Shown here piece after piece: positions 1 to 7,166 of a DNA stretch of 18,783 nucleotides. Numbering within the stretch: position 1 is the first letter of the stretch; each line of letters opens with the position of its first letter. Under the pieces are notes generated by a model, which made no database searches, was not told where the DNA came from, and worked only from the letters and a program-made list of their open reading frames with translations. Origin of the DNA: an uncultured Eubacteriales bacterium (lineage in GTDB: Bacteria; Bacillota; Clostridia; Oscillospirales; Acutalibacteraceae); assembly GCA_900322105.1 (NCBI GenBank), contig ONYV01000011.1, forward strand, positions 1-18,783, written 5' to 3'. The position numbers and the translations under genes are program-made.

Positions 1-11
1 TTTATGGCTTG

Positions 12-91
12 CGGCGGCGGAATAGGGGTATGAAGCCAGTGATTCCCTAAATTGGGAGCGCAGGCTCTGCGCCGGCAGCTTGCCGCCGCCG
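12..91 (+). other. GC-rich multi-stem element, possible structured RNA
   Basis: Arms at 12-20 and 83-91 pair perfectly (C plus GGCGGCGG against CCGCCGCC plus G). Between them lie two smaller hairpins: TCCC/GGGA at 44-57 and GCGCAG/CTGCGC at 58-72. Together they make a closed, three-way-junction-like shape. No open reading frame fits, and no T tract follows the closing stem, so it is not a simple terminator. I do not recognise a known family. It could be the 3' part of a small RNA that begins off the window, or a leader element, although the nifS promoter lies downstream of it. The strand is a guess. Confidence 0.35.
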
Positions 92-98
92 ACGCTGT

Positions 99-130
99 AA
101 TTCATACTAATTATATATGAGATATGAATT
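99..130. repeat. 8-bp inverted repeat upstream of the nifS promoter
   Basis: AATTCATA at 99-106 is repeated in inverted form as TATGAATT at 123-130, with a 16-nt AT-rich spacer. It ends 5 bases before the -35 box of the nifS promoter. The position would suit an operator, or a weak hairpin at the end of the upstream transcript. It does not match an IscR site that I know. Confidence 0.3.
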
Positions 131-135
131 TAGTA

Positions 136-164
136 TTGATTTTTGTGTTTGATTGATGTATAAT
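136..164 (+). promoter_or_regulatory. Promoter of nifS-nifU
   Basis: TTGATT at 136-141 and a perfect TATAAT at 159-164 are separated by 17 bases. The predicted start near 171 gives a leader of about 54 nt ahead of the nifS start codon at 225. No other promoter of this quality lies ahead of the pair. Confidence 0.75.
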
Positions 165-224
165 ATAGAAGCTATCGGTATGATATATTTTACTGTCACA
201 TTTCAAGGAAAAGAGGATGATGAA

Positions 225-1430
225 ATGTCAAAACATATTTATGCGGATCATGCCGCTACCACCAGACTTTCCGATAAGGCGCTGGCGGCAATGATGCCCT
301 ATCTGACAGAATGTTACGGCAATCCGAGCAGTCTTTACCGTCTTGGCGGTGAAAGTCAGAAGGCTGTTGATGCGGCAAGGATGACCATGCAGGAGTGTCT
401 GAATGCGCCAAGACCAAACGATATTTACTTTGTTTCGGGCGGCAGTGAAGCCGACAACTGGGCGATCAGAGGCGCTGCGGAGATCGGCGCTAAAAAAGGC
501 AAAAAGCATATCATCTCAACGGAATTTGAGCATCATGCGGTTTTGCATACGCTGGACTATCTCAAAAAGCAAGGCTTTGAGATCACCTTGCTGCCGGTTC
601 ATGAAAACGGTATCGTTCGTCCCGATGAACTGGAAGCAGCGATCCGTGAGGATACCGCGCTTGTTACCGTCATGTTTGCGAATAACGAGATCGGTACGAT
701 CCAGCCGATCAAGGAACTGTGTGCAGTCGCTCACAAACACAATGTGTTGTTTCATACGGATGCGGTGCAGGCGGTCGGGACGCTTCCGATCGATGTGCAG
801 GAGCTGGATGTCGATCTGCTCTCCCTCTCCTCTCATAAATTTCACGGTCCCAAAGGCGTTGGCGCTTTATACATCCGAAAAGGGCTGAATCTGCCGAATC
901 TGATCTATGGCGGCGCTCAGGAGCGCGGCAAACGTGCAGGCACGGAAAACACCGCCGGTATCGTCGGTATGGCAACAGCTCTCAAAGAAGCAGTCGGGAG
1001 CATTCCGCAGCGTACCGAACGTCTGACAAGGATGCGTGACAGGCTGATTGACGGTCTGCTGAAGATTGACCGTTCCAGAGTCAACGGCGACAGACTGCAC
1101 CGTCTGCCCGGAAACGTGAATATGTGTTTTGAGGGTATCGAGGGCGAATCTCTGCTTTTGATGCTTGACCTCAAAGGTGTGAGCGCTTCTTCGGGTTCTG
1201 CCTGCACCTCAGGTTCACTTGATCCGAGCCATGTGCTGTTAGCGCTGGGTCTGCCGCATGAGATCGCTCACGGTTCTCTGCGCCTGACCTTTGGTGATGA
1301 CAACACCGAGGAAGATATCGACTATATCCTCTCCGTTGTGCCGCCGATCATAGAACGTTTGAGAAGTATGTCTCCGCTGTGGGAAAAGATCGTGATGCAG
1401 GATCGTCATGACAATCAGAAAGAAGGATGA
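225..1430 (+). CDS. nifS: Cysteine desulfurase, NifS/IscS family
   Basis: This PLP enzyme removes sulfur from cysteine and passes it as persulfide to Fe-S scaffolds and other acceptors in the cytoplasm. The protein has 401 residues, normal for the family. Visible landmarks are the His pair EFEHHAVLH (His103/104) that stacks on PLP, HTDAVQAVG, the PLP lysine in SSHKFHGPKG (Lys205), RAGTEN, and the sulfur-carrying cysteine in SSGSACTSGS (Cys327). The long loop before ACTSG is typical of group I enzymes. I chose the ATG at 225 because AGAGG at 212-216 is well spaced and the protein then begins MSKHIYADHAATT. Reading could open 72 bases earlier, but that start would lie on the promoter. The stop nearly touches nifU, so the two are co-transcribed. 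No iscR is seen next to it. Confidence 0.95.
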   Translation: MSKHIYADHAATTRLSDKALAAMMPYLTECYGNPSSLYRLGGESQKAVDAARMTMQECLNAPRPNDIYFVSGGSEADNWAIRGAAEIGAKKGKKHIISTEFEHHAVLHTLDYLKKQGFEITLLPVHENGIVRPDELEAAIREDTALVTVMFANNEIGTIQPIKELCAVAHKHNVLFHTDAVQAVGTLPIDVQELDVDLLSLSSHKFHGPKGVGALYIRKGLNLPNLIYGGAQERGKRAGTENTAGIVGMATALKEAVGSIPQRTERLTRMRDRLIDGLLKIDRSRVNGDRLHRLPGNVNMCFEGIEGESLLLMLDLKGVSASSGSACTSGSLDPSHVLLALGLPHEIAHGSLRLTFGDDNTEEDIDYILSVVPPIIERLRSMSPLWEKIVMQDRHDNQKEG

Positions 1431-1435
1431 ATGAT

Positions 1436-1864
1436 ATGGCATACAGTGAAAAAGTAATGGATCATTTTGCAAATCCGAGAAATGTCGGTGAGCTGACGGA
1501 TGCTGACGGCGTCGGAGAAGTCGGCAATTCTAAATGCGGCGACATTATGAAGATGTATATCAAGGTCAAGGACGACATCATTACCGACGTTAGCTTCAAG
1601 ACCTTCGGCTGCGGCGCTGCCATCGCTACCAGTTCTATGGCGACCGAGCTGGTAAAGGGAAAGTCCATCCATGATGCGCTCAAGCTCACAAACAAAGCCG
1701 TCATGGAAGCCCTTGACGGTCTGCCGCCTGTCAAGGTGCATTGTTCGGTGCTGGCAGAACAAGCGATCAAAGCCGCTCTCAGTGATTATTACACCCGTCA
1801 GGGCATTGACCCTGTGCCGATCGTTGGCAAGATCAACGAAGTCGAGTGTCATTTAGAGGACTGA
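1436..1864 (+). CDS. nifU: Fe-S cluster assembly scaffold, NifU/IscU N-terminal type
   Basis: This is the scaffold on which NifS sulfur and iron are built into [2Fe-2S]/[4Fe-4S] clusters before transfer to apoproteins. It has 142 residues and consists only of the IscU-like domain. The three cluster-binding cysteines are in place: Cys34 (SKCGD, with Asp36), Cys59 (FGCGAA) and Cys103 (VHCSVLAE). The last lacks the LPPVK-H-C spacing change seen in SufU, so it reads as IscU/NifU rather than SufU. An earlier ATG at 1427 overlaps the nifS stop, but AGAAGG at 1421-1426 leaves it no spacing. The ATG at 1436 gives 9 bases and the usual MAYSEKVMDHF start. It forms a two-gene unit with nifS. Confidence 0.95.
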   Translation: MAYSEKVMDHFANPRNVGELTDADGVGEVGNSKCGDIMKMYIKVKDDIITDVSFKTFGCGAAIATSSMATELVKGKSIHDALKLTNKAVMEALDGLPPVKVHCSVLAEQAIKAALSDYYTRQGIDPVPIVGKINEVECHLED

Positions 1865-1901
1865 ACAGAATCATTATTCTGAAAGCTGCCGCAAACAGTA
1901 A

Positions 1902-1948
1902 ACCGCTCATGCCGTGTAAGTGATACAGCATGAGCGGTCATTTTATTT
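1902..1948. terminator. Two-way intrinsic terminator between nifU and the EamA gene
   Basis: ACCGCTCATGC (1902-1912) pairs exactly with GCATGAGCGGT (1928-1938), an 11-bp stem. On the + strand it is followed by CATTTTATTTT, ending nifSU. On the minus strand it is followed by the weaker TTACTGTTT, 3' of the convergent EamA gene. The + strand T tract overlaps the last codons of that gene. Confidence 0.85.
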
Positions 1949-2836
1949 TCTGTTTTTGAAAATGCCTTTGTGATTATTGTAAAAGAACATCAGCACTGCC
2001 ATTGCCACAATGATGACATAGCCGATCACGCTGTAAACATCGGGCAGTTCTCCAAGAAAGAGGAAGCCGAGGAGCGTTGAGAAAATGATCTGGGAATAGT
2101 CATAGACTGAGATCTCTCTGGCAGGCGCATGACAGTAAGCGGCGGTAATGGAAAACTGACCGCCTGTTGCCGCAAGACCTGCGCCGAGCAGCATCAGCAC
2201 CTGTGATAATTCCATCGGGTGAAAGTCGAAGATCAGAAACGGCAGCATACTCAGACACGAAAAGCCCGAAAAGAAAAAGACGATCAAAGAGCCGTTTTCG
2301 TGTCGGTTGCCGAGTATCCTCACCATCGTATAGGCAAAGCCTGCGCACAATCCGCCCAACAGTCCGATTGCAGAAGGGAGCAGGTCGATGTTCCGAAAAG
2401 AAGGCTTGATGATAAACAGCGTTCCGACAAAAGCGGTCAGGACTGCTGCGCCCTGAAAGAAAGTGAGCTTTTCTTTCAGGAGCATCCATGAAAAGAGAAT
2501 GACGAAAAACGGCGACATTTTATTCAGAATAGAAGCATCCGACAATGGAATATGTCCCAAAGCATAGAAATTGCAGACGATGCCGACAGTGCCGATACCT
2601 GCTCTGAGCAGCAGGTATTTCAGATTTCCCTGTTTCCAGCGAAAGCCGCTTTTGTTTTTCATGAGTATCACACACGCAAAGAACACCGCCACCCAATTGC
2701 GGAAAAAGCTTTTCTGAAACGCAGGCAGATCGCCCGACATTCGTACAAACAGATTCATCACGGCAAAGCAGAATGCTGACAAAATAATGTAGATGATCGC
2801 TTTATATTTTTCGGGAATCCTTTTCTTTTCAGACAC
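1943..2836 (-). CDS. EamA/DMT-family membrane transporter
   Basis: A 297-residue integral membrane protein with about ten hydrophobic segments in two similar halves, as expected for the drug/metabolite transporter superfamily. The first half contains FRNWVAVFFAC, a segment ending YALGHIPLSDASILNKMSPFF, and LLKEKLTFFQG. The second half repeats the pattern with YSQIIFSTLLGFLFLGELP. Such permeases move small metabolites, often amino acids or nucleotide-related compounds, across the cytoplasmic membrane; the substrate cannot be read from sequence. The start codon is GTG at 2836, preceded by AAGGAG with 8-9 bases spacing, and no ATG nearby would leave the first helix intact. It lies 56 bases downstream of the DHHW gene without a visible terminator, so it may be the last gene of that operon. 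Confidence 0.85.
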   Translation of the reverse strand: MSEKKRIPEKYKAIIYIILSAFCFAVMNLFVRMSGDLPAFQKSFFRNWVAVFFACVILMKNKSGFRWKQGNLKYLLLRAGIGTVGIVCNFYALGHIPLSDASILNKMSPFFVILFSWMLLKEKLTFFQGAAVLTAFVGTLFIIKPSFRNIDLLPSAIGLLGGLCAGFAYTMVRILGNRHENGSLIVFFFSGFSCLSMLPFLIFDFHPMELSQVLMLLGAGLAATGGQFSITAAYCHAPAREISVYDYSQIIFSTLLGFLFLGELPDVYSVIGYVIIVAMAVLMFFYNNHKGIFKNRK

Positions 2837-2892
2837 CTGTGAAGTCTCCTTTCTGTGCTGTTAAAGTGTGATGAAATTGGGATAGGATCGGA

Positions 2893-4032
2893 TCAGAACA
2901 GATAGGAAAGGTTTGTATCCTCTGAGAGATTGTCCAAGGAATACAGCAGCAGTACGCCTTCCGCCTGATGTTCCTTTGCCAGCGCAGAAACATCCTTTTT
3001 ATAGTATCTCAGATCGACCATGATGATATTCCTGTAATGCTGCGACAAAAACGGTACGATGGTATGAGCGTAGGAATCCTTGACGACAACAAGCGTTCTG
3101 TCCTCTGCGTTCTCGTTGGTCACGGTGACAAGGCTGTGGTTGCCATCCAGAAAGACAGGGTATTTGTCGTCATTTCTGAGCTGATCGGGAAAGAAATAGC
3201 TATGACTTGTTTTTACATCTGCTCCATCCCTGATCTCGACCGTTACACTGTCCTCAGGCTGTTTTTTATTATGCCAGAGTTCGATCACATCGGGTGCGAT
3301 CGCCCAGAGAGCCGCTTTCGCATATGACGTGCCGTAAAAGTCCGTGACCGTTTCTTTGGTAAAGGATTCTTCTTTCAGCGGCGTATACCCAAGGGCGTTT
3401 CCGAGCAGCGAATAGCATTTGTAAGCCCCTTTGGACGTCCAGTGATGATCGGTTCGGTAGTAAAGCTGACCTTTATCCCCTATCTCAAAAAACGGCGCAG
3501 CGCTGTCCACATACTGTACCTTATCGCCCAGCGCTTTGCTGAAAGAACGGATGAGCTGATCGTCCGTATATTCTTCGTGGATCAGCGGCAGCTTATTATG
3601 ATTGACATAGCCTGAGGACGGAATGACCGTCATATACACAGGAATATCGGAGCTGTCCGCAAATTCCTTGATAAACTGCGCATTCCGCAGGAGATTTTCG
3701 CTTTCCTTGACGGGCTTCGGAAAGAGGTATTCGTCTTTGCCAAGATAGATGCCGCTTTGACCGTTCCTGCCCGTGATGAGCTGATAGTCTGCATTCAGAC
3801 CGATAAAAAACGAACGCGCAGGCGTATGGTCGGACAGATAGGTGTCCAGTTCCTTTTGAAAATTACCGTTAAAGAGCGTTTCGGCGTTCAGCGTCGGGAA
3901 GTCGGCAAGAACACGCTTTTCCTGCGCTGAATAGTGCTGCTTGGGCAATATGAGCCACAAAAGGAACATGACCGAGATAAACCCGACAAACAAAACGGCA
4001 GGCAGGTATTTCAGGGCTTGTTTGAGTTTCAT
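2893..4032 (-). CDS. DHHW-family protein, AlgX/AlgJ-like polysaccharide O-acetylation factor
   Basis: A 379-residue protein with one N-terminal membrane anchor (about residues 8-30) and an extracytoplasmic domain. The family signature TDHHWTSKGAY supplies Asp195/His197. A later VVVKDSYAH places a nucleophile-like Ser at 320. This order, Asp-His first and Ser last, is that of the AlgJ/AlgX SGNH-like domains, which handle acetyl groups on alginate together with the MBOAT protein AlgI. The partner MBOAT gene lies immediately upstream, 15 bases away. The ribosome site GGGGGAGG begins right at the MBOAT stop, which suggests translational coupling. I infer a role in O-acetylating a secreted or wall polysaccharide; the polymer is unknown. 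Esterase rather than transferase activity is possible. Confidence 0.85.
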   Translation of the reverse strand: MKLKQALKYLPAVLFVGFISVMFLLWLILPKQHYSAQEKRVLADFPTLNAETLFNGNFQKELDTYLSDHTPARSFFIGLNADYQLITGRNGQSGIYLGKDEYLFPKPVKESENLLRNAQFIKEFADSSDIPVYMTVIPSSGYVNHNKLPLIHEEYTDDQLIRSFSKALGDKVQYVDSAAPFFEIGDKGQLYYRTDHHWTSKGAYKCYSLLGNALGYTPLKEESFTKETVTDFYGTSYAKAALWAIAPDVIELWHNKKQPEDSVTVEIRDGADVKTSHSYFFPDQLRNDDKYPVFLDGNHSLVTVTNENAEDRTLVVVKDSYAHTIVPFLSQHYRNIIMVDLRYYKKDVSALAKEHQAEGVLLLYSLDNLSEDTNLSYLF

Positions 4033-4047
4033 GTGACCGCCTCCCCC

Positions 4048-5442
4048 TTAGAATTTGAAATACAAAAACGGATTATAGCTGCTGCCGGCAAGGGACGCTG
4101 TACAAAGCAGCAATGACAGCACACAGCCTGTATTTTCCAGCACCATACGGACGCCGCTGCTTTTGATGCGGTGGAAAGTATTCGTCAGCAGCGGTGTGGA
4201 GATCACGGCGGCTGCAATCATCAGCGGCAGGAACGAAAGGATAGCAGCGCCCGTATTAACGCTCAGTCCAAAGCCCTGCGCACCGAACAGTCTGCCAAGG
4301 AACACGCCCATTTCGCCCATATTCTCGAAATAGAACAGCACCCAGCCCAACACGATAAAAAACAGCGCATAAATATGCCGCACGATCGCAGGCGCTTTTT
4401 TGAGCGCTTTCAACAGGAAAGTCTTTTCGATGATGAGCAAAATACCGAAGTAAACGCCCCACAGGATGAAATTCCAGCTTGCGCCGTGCCACAGTCCTGT
4501 CAAAAACCACACAACGCTCATATTGATGATCTGCCGTCCAAGCCCTTTGCGGTTGCCGCCGAGTGGGATGTAGACATATTCACGAAACCATGTGCCGAGA
4601 GAGATATGCCAGCGCCGCCAGAACTCTGTAATGCTCTCCGAAATATACGGATAGTCAAAGTTCTTCATAAACTCAAAGCCGAACATCTTGCCAAGACCGA
4701 TCGCCATATCGGAATAGCCGCTGAAATCGTAGTAGATCTGGAAAGTATAGGCAAGGATGCCGCACCATGCGCCGATAACGCCGCCGTCTGTGCTTTTGCG
4801 AAGAATATCCCACAAAACGCCCATCTGATTGGCAATCAGCACCTTTTTGGCAAGACCGATCAGAAAGATCCTCACACCGTCCGTAAACTGCTGCAGGGAT
4901 TCTCTGCGGTTCACCAACTGTTCGGCAACGTCTGAGTAACGCACGATCGGTCCTGCGATCAGCTGCGGAAACAGCGATACATACGTACCGAAGGTGATGA
5001 CGTTTTTCTGCACCGCTACAGTGTTGCGGTATACGTCGATCGTATAGGACATCGTTTGGAACGTATAGAACGAGATACCGATCGGAAGCGACACTTCCAG
5101 TATCGGGATATTGAGAAAAGGAAGCATGAATTGCAGCGTTTCGCCGATAAAGCCGATGTATTTGAAGAATCCCAGCAGTCCGAGATTCAGTATGATCGAA
5201 AGAATGAAGATGGCGCGCGCAAGCCGCTTTTTCGGTCGATAGATGCCGATGAGGATGGCTGAAAAATAGTTGAGCAGCACAGACACCAGCATCAGCAGCA
5301 CCAGCTTGGGTTCTCCCCATGAATAAAACACCAGATCAACGACAAAAAGCGTCACGTTGCGAAACCTTCTCGGTGTAATATAATAGAGCGCAAGCACCAC
5401 AGGCAAAAAGCCGAACAAGAATATAAAGCTCGAAAATACCAA
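4048..5442 (-). CDS. MBOAT O-acyltransferase, AlgI/DltB-like
   Basis: A 464-residue polytopic membrane protein of the MBOAT family. It takes acetyl groups from a cytoplasmic donor and presents them outside for transfer to a polymer. Family landmarks are the N-terminal VFSSFIFLFGFLP, SLPIGISFYTFQTMSY, SLFPQLIAGPIVRY, IYYDFSGYSDMAIGLG, EFWRRWHISLGTWFREYVY (His279), YIPLGGNRKG, and the catalytic-type GLWHGASWNFILWG (His319). It resembles AlgI-type proteins more than DltB because it sits next to a DHHW protein and no dltA/C/D is present. Two TTG codons adjoin at 5445 and 5442. GGGAGGGG is well spaced only for the second, and the protein then begins with the usual MVFSS. There is no nearby ATG, so a TTG start is well supported. 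Confidence 0.9.
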   Translation of the reverse strand: MVFSSFIFLFGFLPVVLALYYITPRRFRNVTLFVVDLVFYSWGEPKLVLLMLVSVLLNYFSAILIGIYRPKKRLARAIFILSIILNLGLLGFFKYIGFIGETLQFMLPFLNIPILEVSLPIGISFYTFQTMSYTIDVYRNTVAVQKNVITFGTYVSLFPQLIAGPIVRYSDVAEQLVNRRESLQQFTDGVRIFLIGLAKKVLIANQMGVLWDILRKSTDGGVIGAWCGILAYTFQIYYDFSGYSDMAIGLGKMFGFEFMKNFDYPYISESITEFWRRWHISLGTWFREYVYIPLGGNRKGLGRQIINMSVVWFLTGLWHGASWNFILWGVYFGILLIIEKTFLLKALKKAPAIVRHIYALFFIVLGWVLFYFENMGEMGVFLGRLFGAQGFGLSVNTGAAILSFLPLMIAAAVISTPLLTNTFHRIKSSGVRMVLENTGCVLSLLLCTASLAGSSYNPFLYFKF

Positions 5443-5462
5443 CAATACCCCTCCCGAAAACA

Positions 5463-5497
5463 GAACGAAAATCCGTTCGCATATTTGCAGAACGGAT
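5463..5497 (-). terminator. Intercistronic hairpin ahead of the MBOAT gene
   Basis: On the minus strand ATCCGTTC (5490-5497) pairs with GAACGGAT (5471-5478) around an 11-nt loop, followed by TTTCGTTCTGTTTT. Outer bases GAAACAG and CTGTTTTC can extend the stem with a bulge. It lies in the widest gap of the operon, between the DUF4358 stop and the MBOAT ribosome site. It could be a partial terminator that lowers expression of the distal genes, or an mRNA processing or stability element. The T tract is interrupted. Confidence 0.4.
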
Positions 5498-5523
5498 CCT
5501 GTTTCATGTATTTACCTTTGCGC

Positions 5524-6051
5524 TCAGGCTTTGACCGTTTCTTTGAAGATCTTCTTGATCTCATCCGCACTGCCTGAGATTACCAGCGACACATACAGTC
5601 CGTCTGTATCGACGGTCGCTTTCTCGATGATCGCAGCCTGTTCGGGAGTATAGTTCTTGATGACGTTATAGGTAGCTTCCCAGTCATTTTTGAGCTTTTC
5701 CTGAATAAACGGAACGTCCGCTTCTGTTTTTGCTTTGATATAGATGATCCTGTCCTGTGTCACGCCGTCGTCACAGAACATTCCTGCAAATTCCGCTACC
5801 TTTTCTTCGTCCAGACCGAAAGTGCGCTTCAGTCTTGCTGCGGTGTAGTCGGAAGTTGTCGCAGGCATTTTGATCTCTGCCTTTACTTTTTCAAGAGCCT
5901 TTTGAAGATCCAGCTCCGCTGATGCAGCAGGCGCTGCGGATGATACAGACGATGCTGTGCTTTCTGTGCTGCCGCCGTTATTGTTTCCTCCGCAGGCGCA
6001 CATGGTGACGGCAAGAGCCGCCGCTGTCAATACTAATATGATCTTTTTCAT
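5524..6051 (-). CDS. DUF4358 lipoprotein
   Basis: A 175-residue exported protein. The signal peptide MKKIILVLTAAALAV is followed by a lipobox-like MCAC and a Gly/Asn/Ser-rich linker. The remaining domain (about residues 50-175) has the order expected for DUF4358: a helix DLQKALEKVKAEI, a segment YTAARLKRTFGLDEEKV, an F-A-G-M-F segment, a strand with IYIKAKTEADVPFIQEKL, and YVSLVISGSADEIKKIF near the end. The biochemical role of the family is not established. Its position between two SGNH lipoproteins and an MBOAT gene suggests an accessory part in surface polysaccharide modification. The ATG at 6051 is chosen because the signal peptide begins there and AAAGGAAAG lies just upstream. An earlier in-frame start would overlap the preceding gene. 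Confidence 0.75.
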   Translation of the reverse strand: MKKIILVLTAAALAVTMCACGGNNNGGSTESTASSVSSAAPAASAELDLQKALEKVKAEIKMPATTSDYTAARLKRTFGLDEEKVAEFAGMFCDDGVTQDRIIYIKAKTEADVPFIQEKLKNDWEATYNVIKNYTPEQAAIIEKATVDTDGLYVSLVISGSADEIKKIFKETVKA

Positions 6052-6088
6052 GTTACATCTTTCCTTTCTTTTTTGTTCCGTAAACTTT

Positions 6089-7141
6089 TCAGGCAACGTG
6101 TGATTTCAGATAGCTGACCCACGCATCACACCCTGCGTCTGAAAAATGCAGTCCCATCGCAGTCGGGTCGCCGCAGTAATCATAGATCAGCGCACCGCTG
6201 CCGTCCTCTACCGCAGAAGCGATATCGAGGTAGATATATCCTCTCTGCTGACAGATCGGCTGCACCTTGCTGTCAAATTCTGCGATCGTGCGGTTGTTCA
6301 GGTCGGTCAGCTGCATATTTTCCAGCATCGGTGTGACTGACTGGATATAGATCATTGCATCGGGGCAGCTTTGGCTGATCTGTGAAGTCAGCGTCTTCAT
6401 GCCTTCGATCGCACCGTCTACACCGTACAATCCGATATCGTTCATGCCGAGCATAACAAATATCTTTTTCGGCTGAAGCTGCGACAGACCGCCGACAACG
6501 GTAACTTTCTCACCGTAAAGCACAGGATGAACGTTTCCCTCTTCGTACAATCCCATCTGAGCGTTATTATATCCCAGACTGCCTGCACAAAGGAAAGTGG
6601 CGTTTCCGAGAGAGCCGTTATCCGCATAATAGGACAGCTTGAGCGTCACGCTGTCGCCGACAAAGACGGCATCGTCAAACCATGCAGCATCCACCGTATC
6701 GCCGCTGAGGGCAACGGGCGGTTTTGGCGCAGGAATGCTTTCCTCTGTCTGAGAATCTTCGCTGCTTTCTTCTGCTTCGCTTTCTTCCTCAGACGTTTCA
6801 CTCACGGCGCTGCTTTCCAAAACGAGTGATTCTTCGATACTTTCTTCGGACACTTCGCTTTCCGTGCTTTCTTCAACAGACGTTTCTGTTTCGGAGCTTT
6901 CGGTCTTAGAAATTTCTGTTTCGGACGTGTTCTCAGCAGAGGAGTCTGTTTTGGAAACATCTTTGGATGCTTCGGCTTTGGATGTTTCCTTTTTCGGCTC
7001 TGACGATTCCTTCACAGGCACGGCTGAACTTTCAGCCGACGTTAATGTGCTTTCCTGCTCTTGTGTATCTGTTTTACCCTTGCACCCGACCAGTCCGATC
7101 AAAAGACTTGCCGAGAGCATCAGGATCAGCAGTTTTTTCAT
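6089..7141 (-). CDS. SGNH/GDSL-family lipoprotein with Ser/Glu-rich stalk (copy 1)
   Basis: A 350-residue lipoprotein. The signal peptide ends in lipobox LVGC (Cys20), followed by about 110 residues of Ser/Glu/Thr/Lys low-complexity stalk, then an SGNH domain from about residue 150. Catalytic blocks are FVGDSVTLKL (Ser164), a Gly in CAGSLGYNN, GMND (Asn234) and GLHFSD (His332). The usual Asp three residues before the His is Met; the nearest Asp is in CGDP, seven before. SGNH proteins paired with MBOAT partners act as O-acetyl transferases or esterases on wall or capsule polymers, and I infer the same here. It is a close tandem copy of the next gene upstream. The ATG at 7141 has AGAAGG well placed and begins the signal peptide. 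A 37-base gap separates it from the DUF4358 gene. Confidence 0.85.
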   Translation of the reverse strand: MKKLLILMLSASLLIGLVGCKGKTDTQEQESTLTSAESSAVPVKESSEPKKETSKAEASKDVSKTDSSAENTSETEISKTESSETETSVEESTESEVSEESIEESLVLESSAVSETSEEESEAEESSEDSQTEESIPAPKPPVALSGDTVDAAWFDDAVFVGDSVTLKLSYYADNGSLGNATFLCAGSLGYNNAQMGLYEEGNVHPVLYGEKVTVVGGLSQLQPKKIFVMLGMNDIGLYGVDGAIEGMKTLTSQISQSCPDAMIYIQSVTPMLENMQLTDLNNRTIAEFDSKVQPICQQRGYIYLDIASAVEDGSGALIYDYCGDPTAMGLHFSDAGCDAWVSYLKSHVA

Positions 7142-7166
7142 ATCGATCCTTCTTTCCCGATCAATC

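Noticed and set aside
30..50. Short match to the B12-box of cobalamin riboswitches (GAAGCCAG)
   Set aside because: Only the first seven bases agree. The rest of the box and the riboswitch core are absent, and nifS is not a cobalamin gene.
4171..4935. Long + strand open frame of 254 codons
   Set aside because: It is antisense to the well-conserved MBOAT gene, including its catalytic His region. The translation is rich in His, Gln and Arg with no recognisable domain, and it has no ribosome site.
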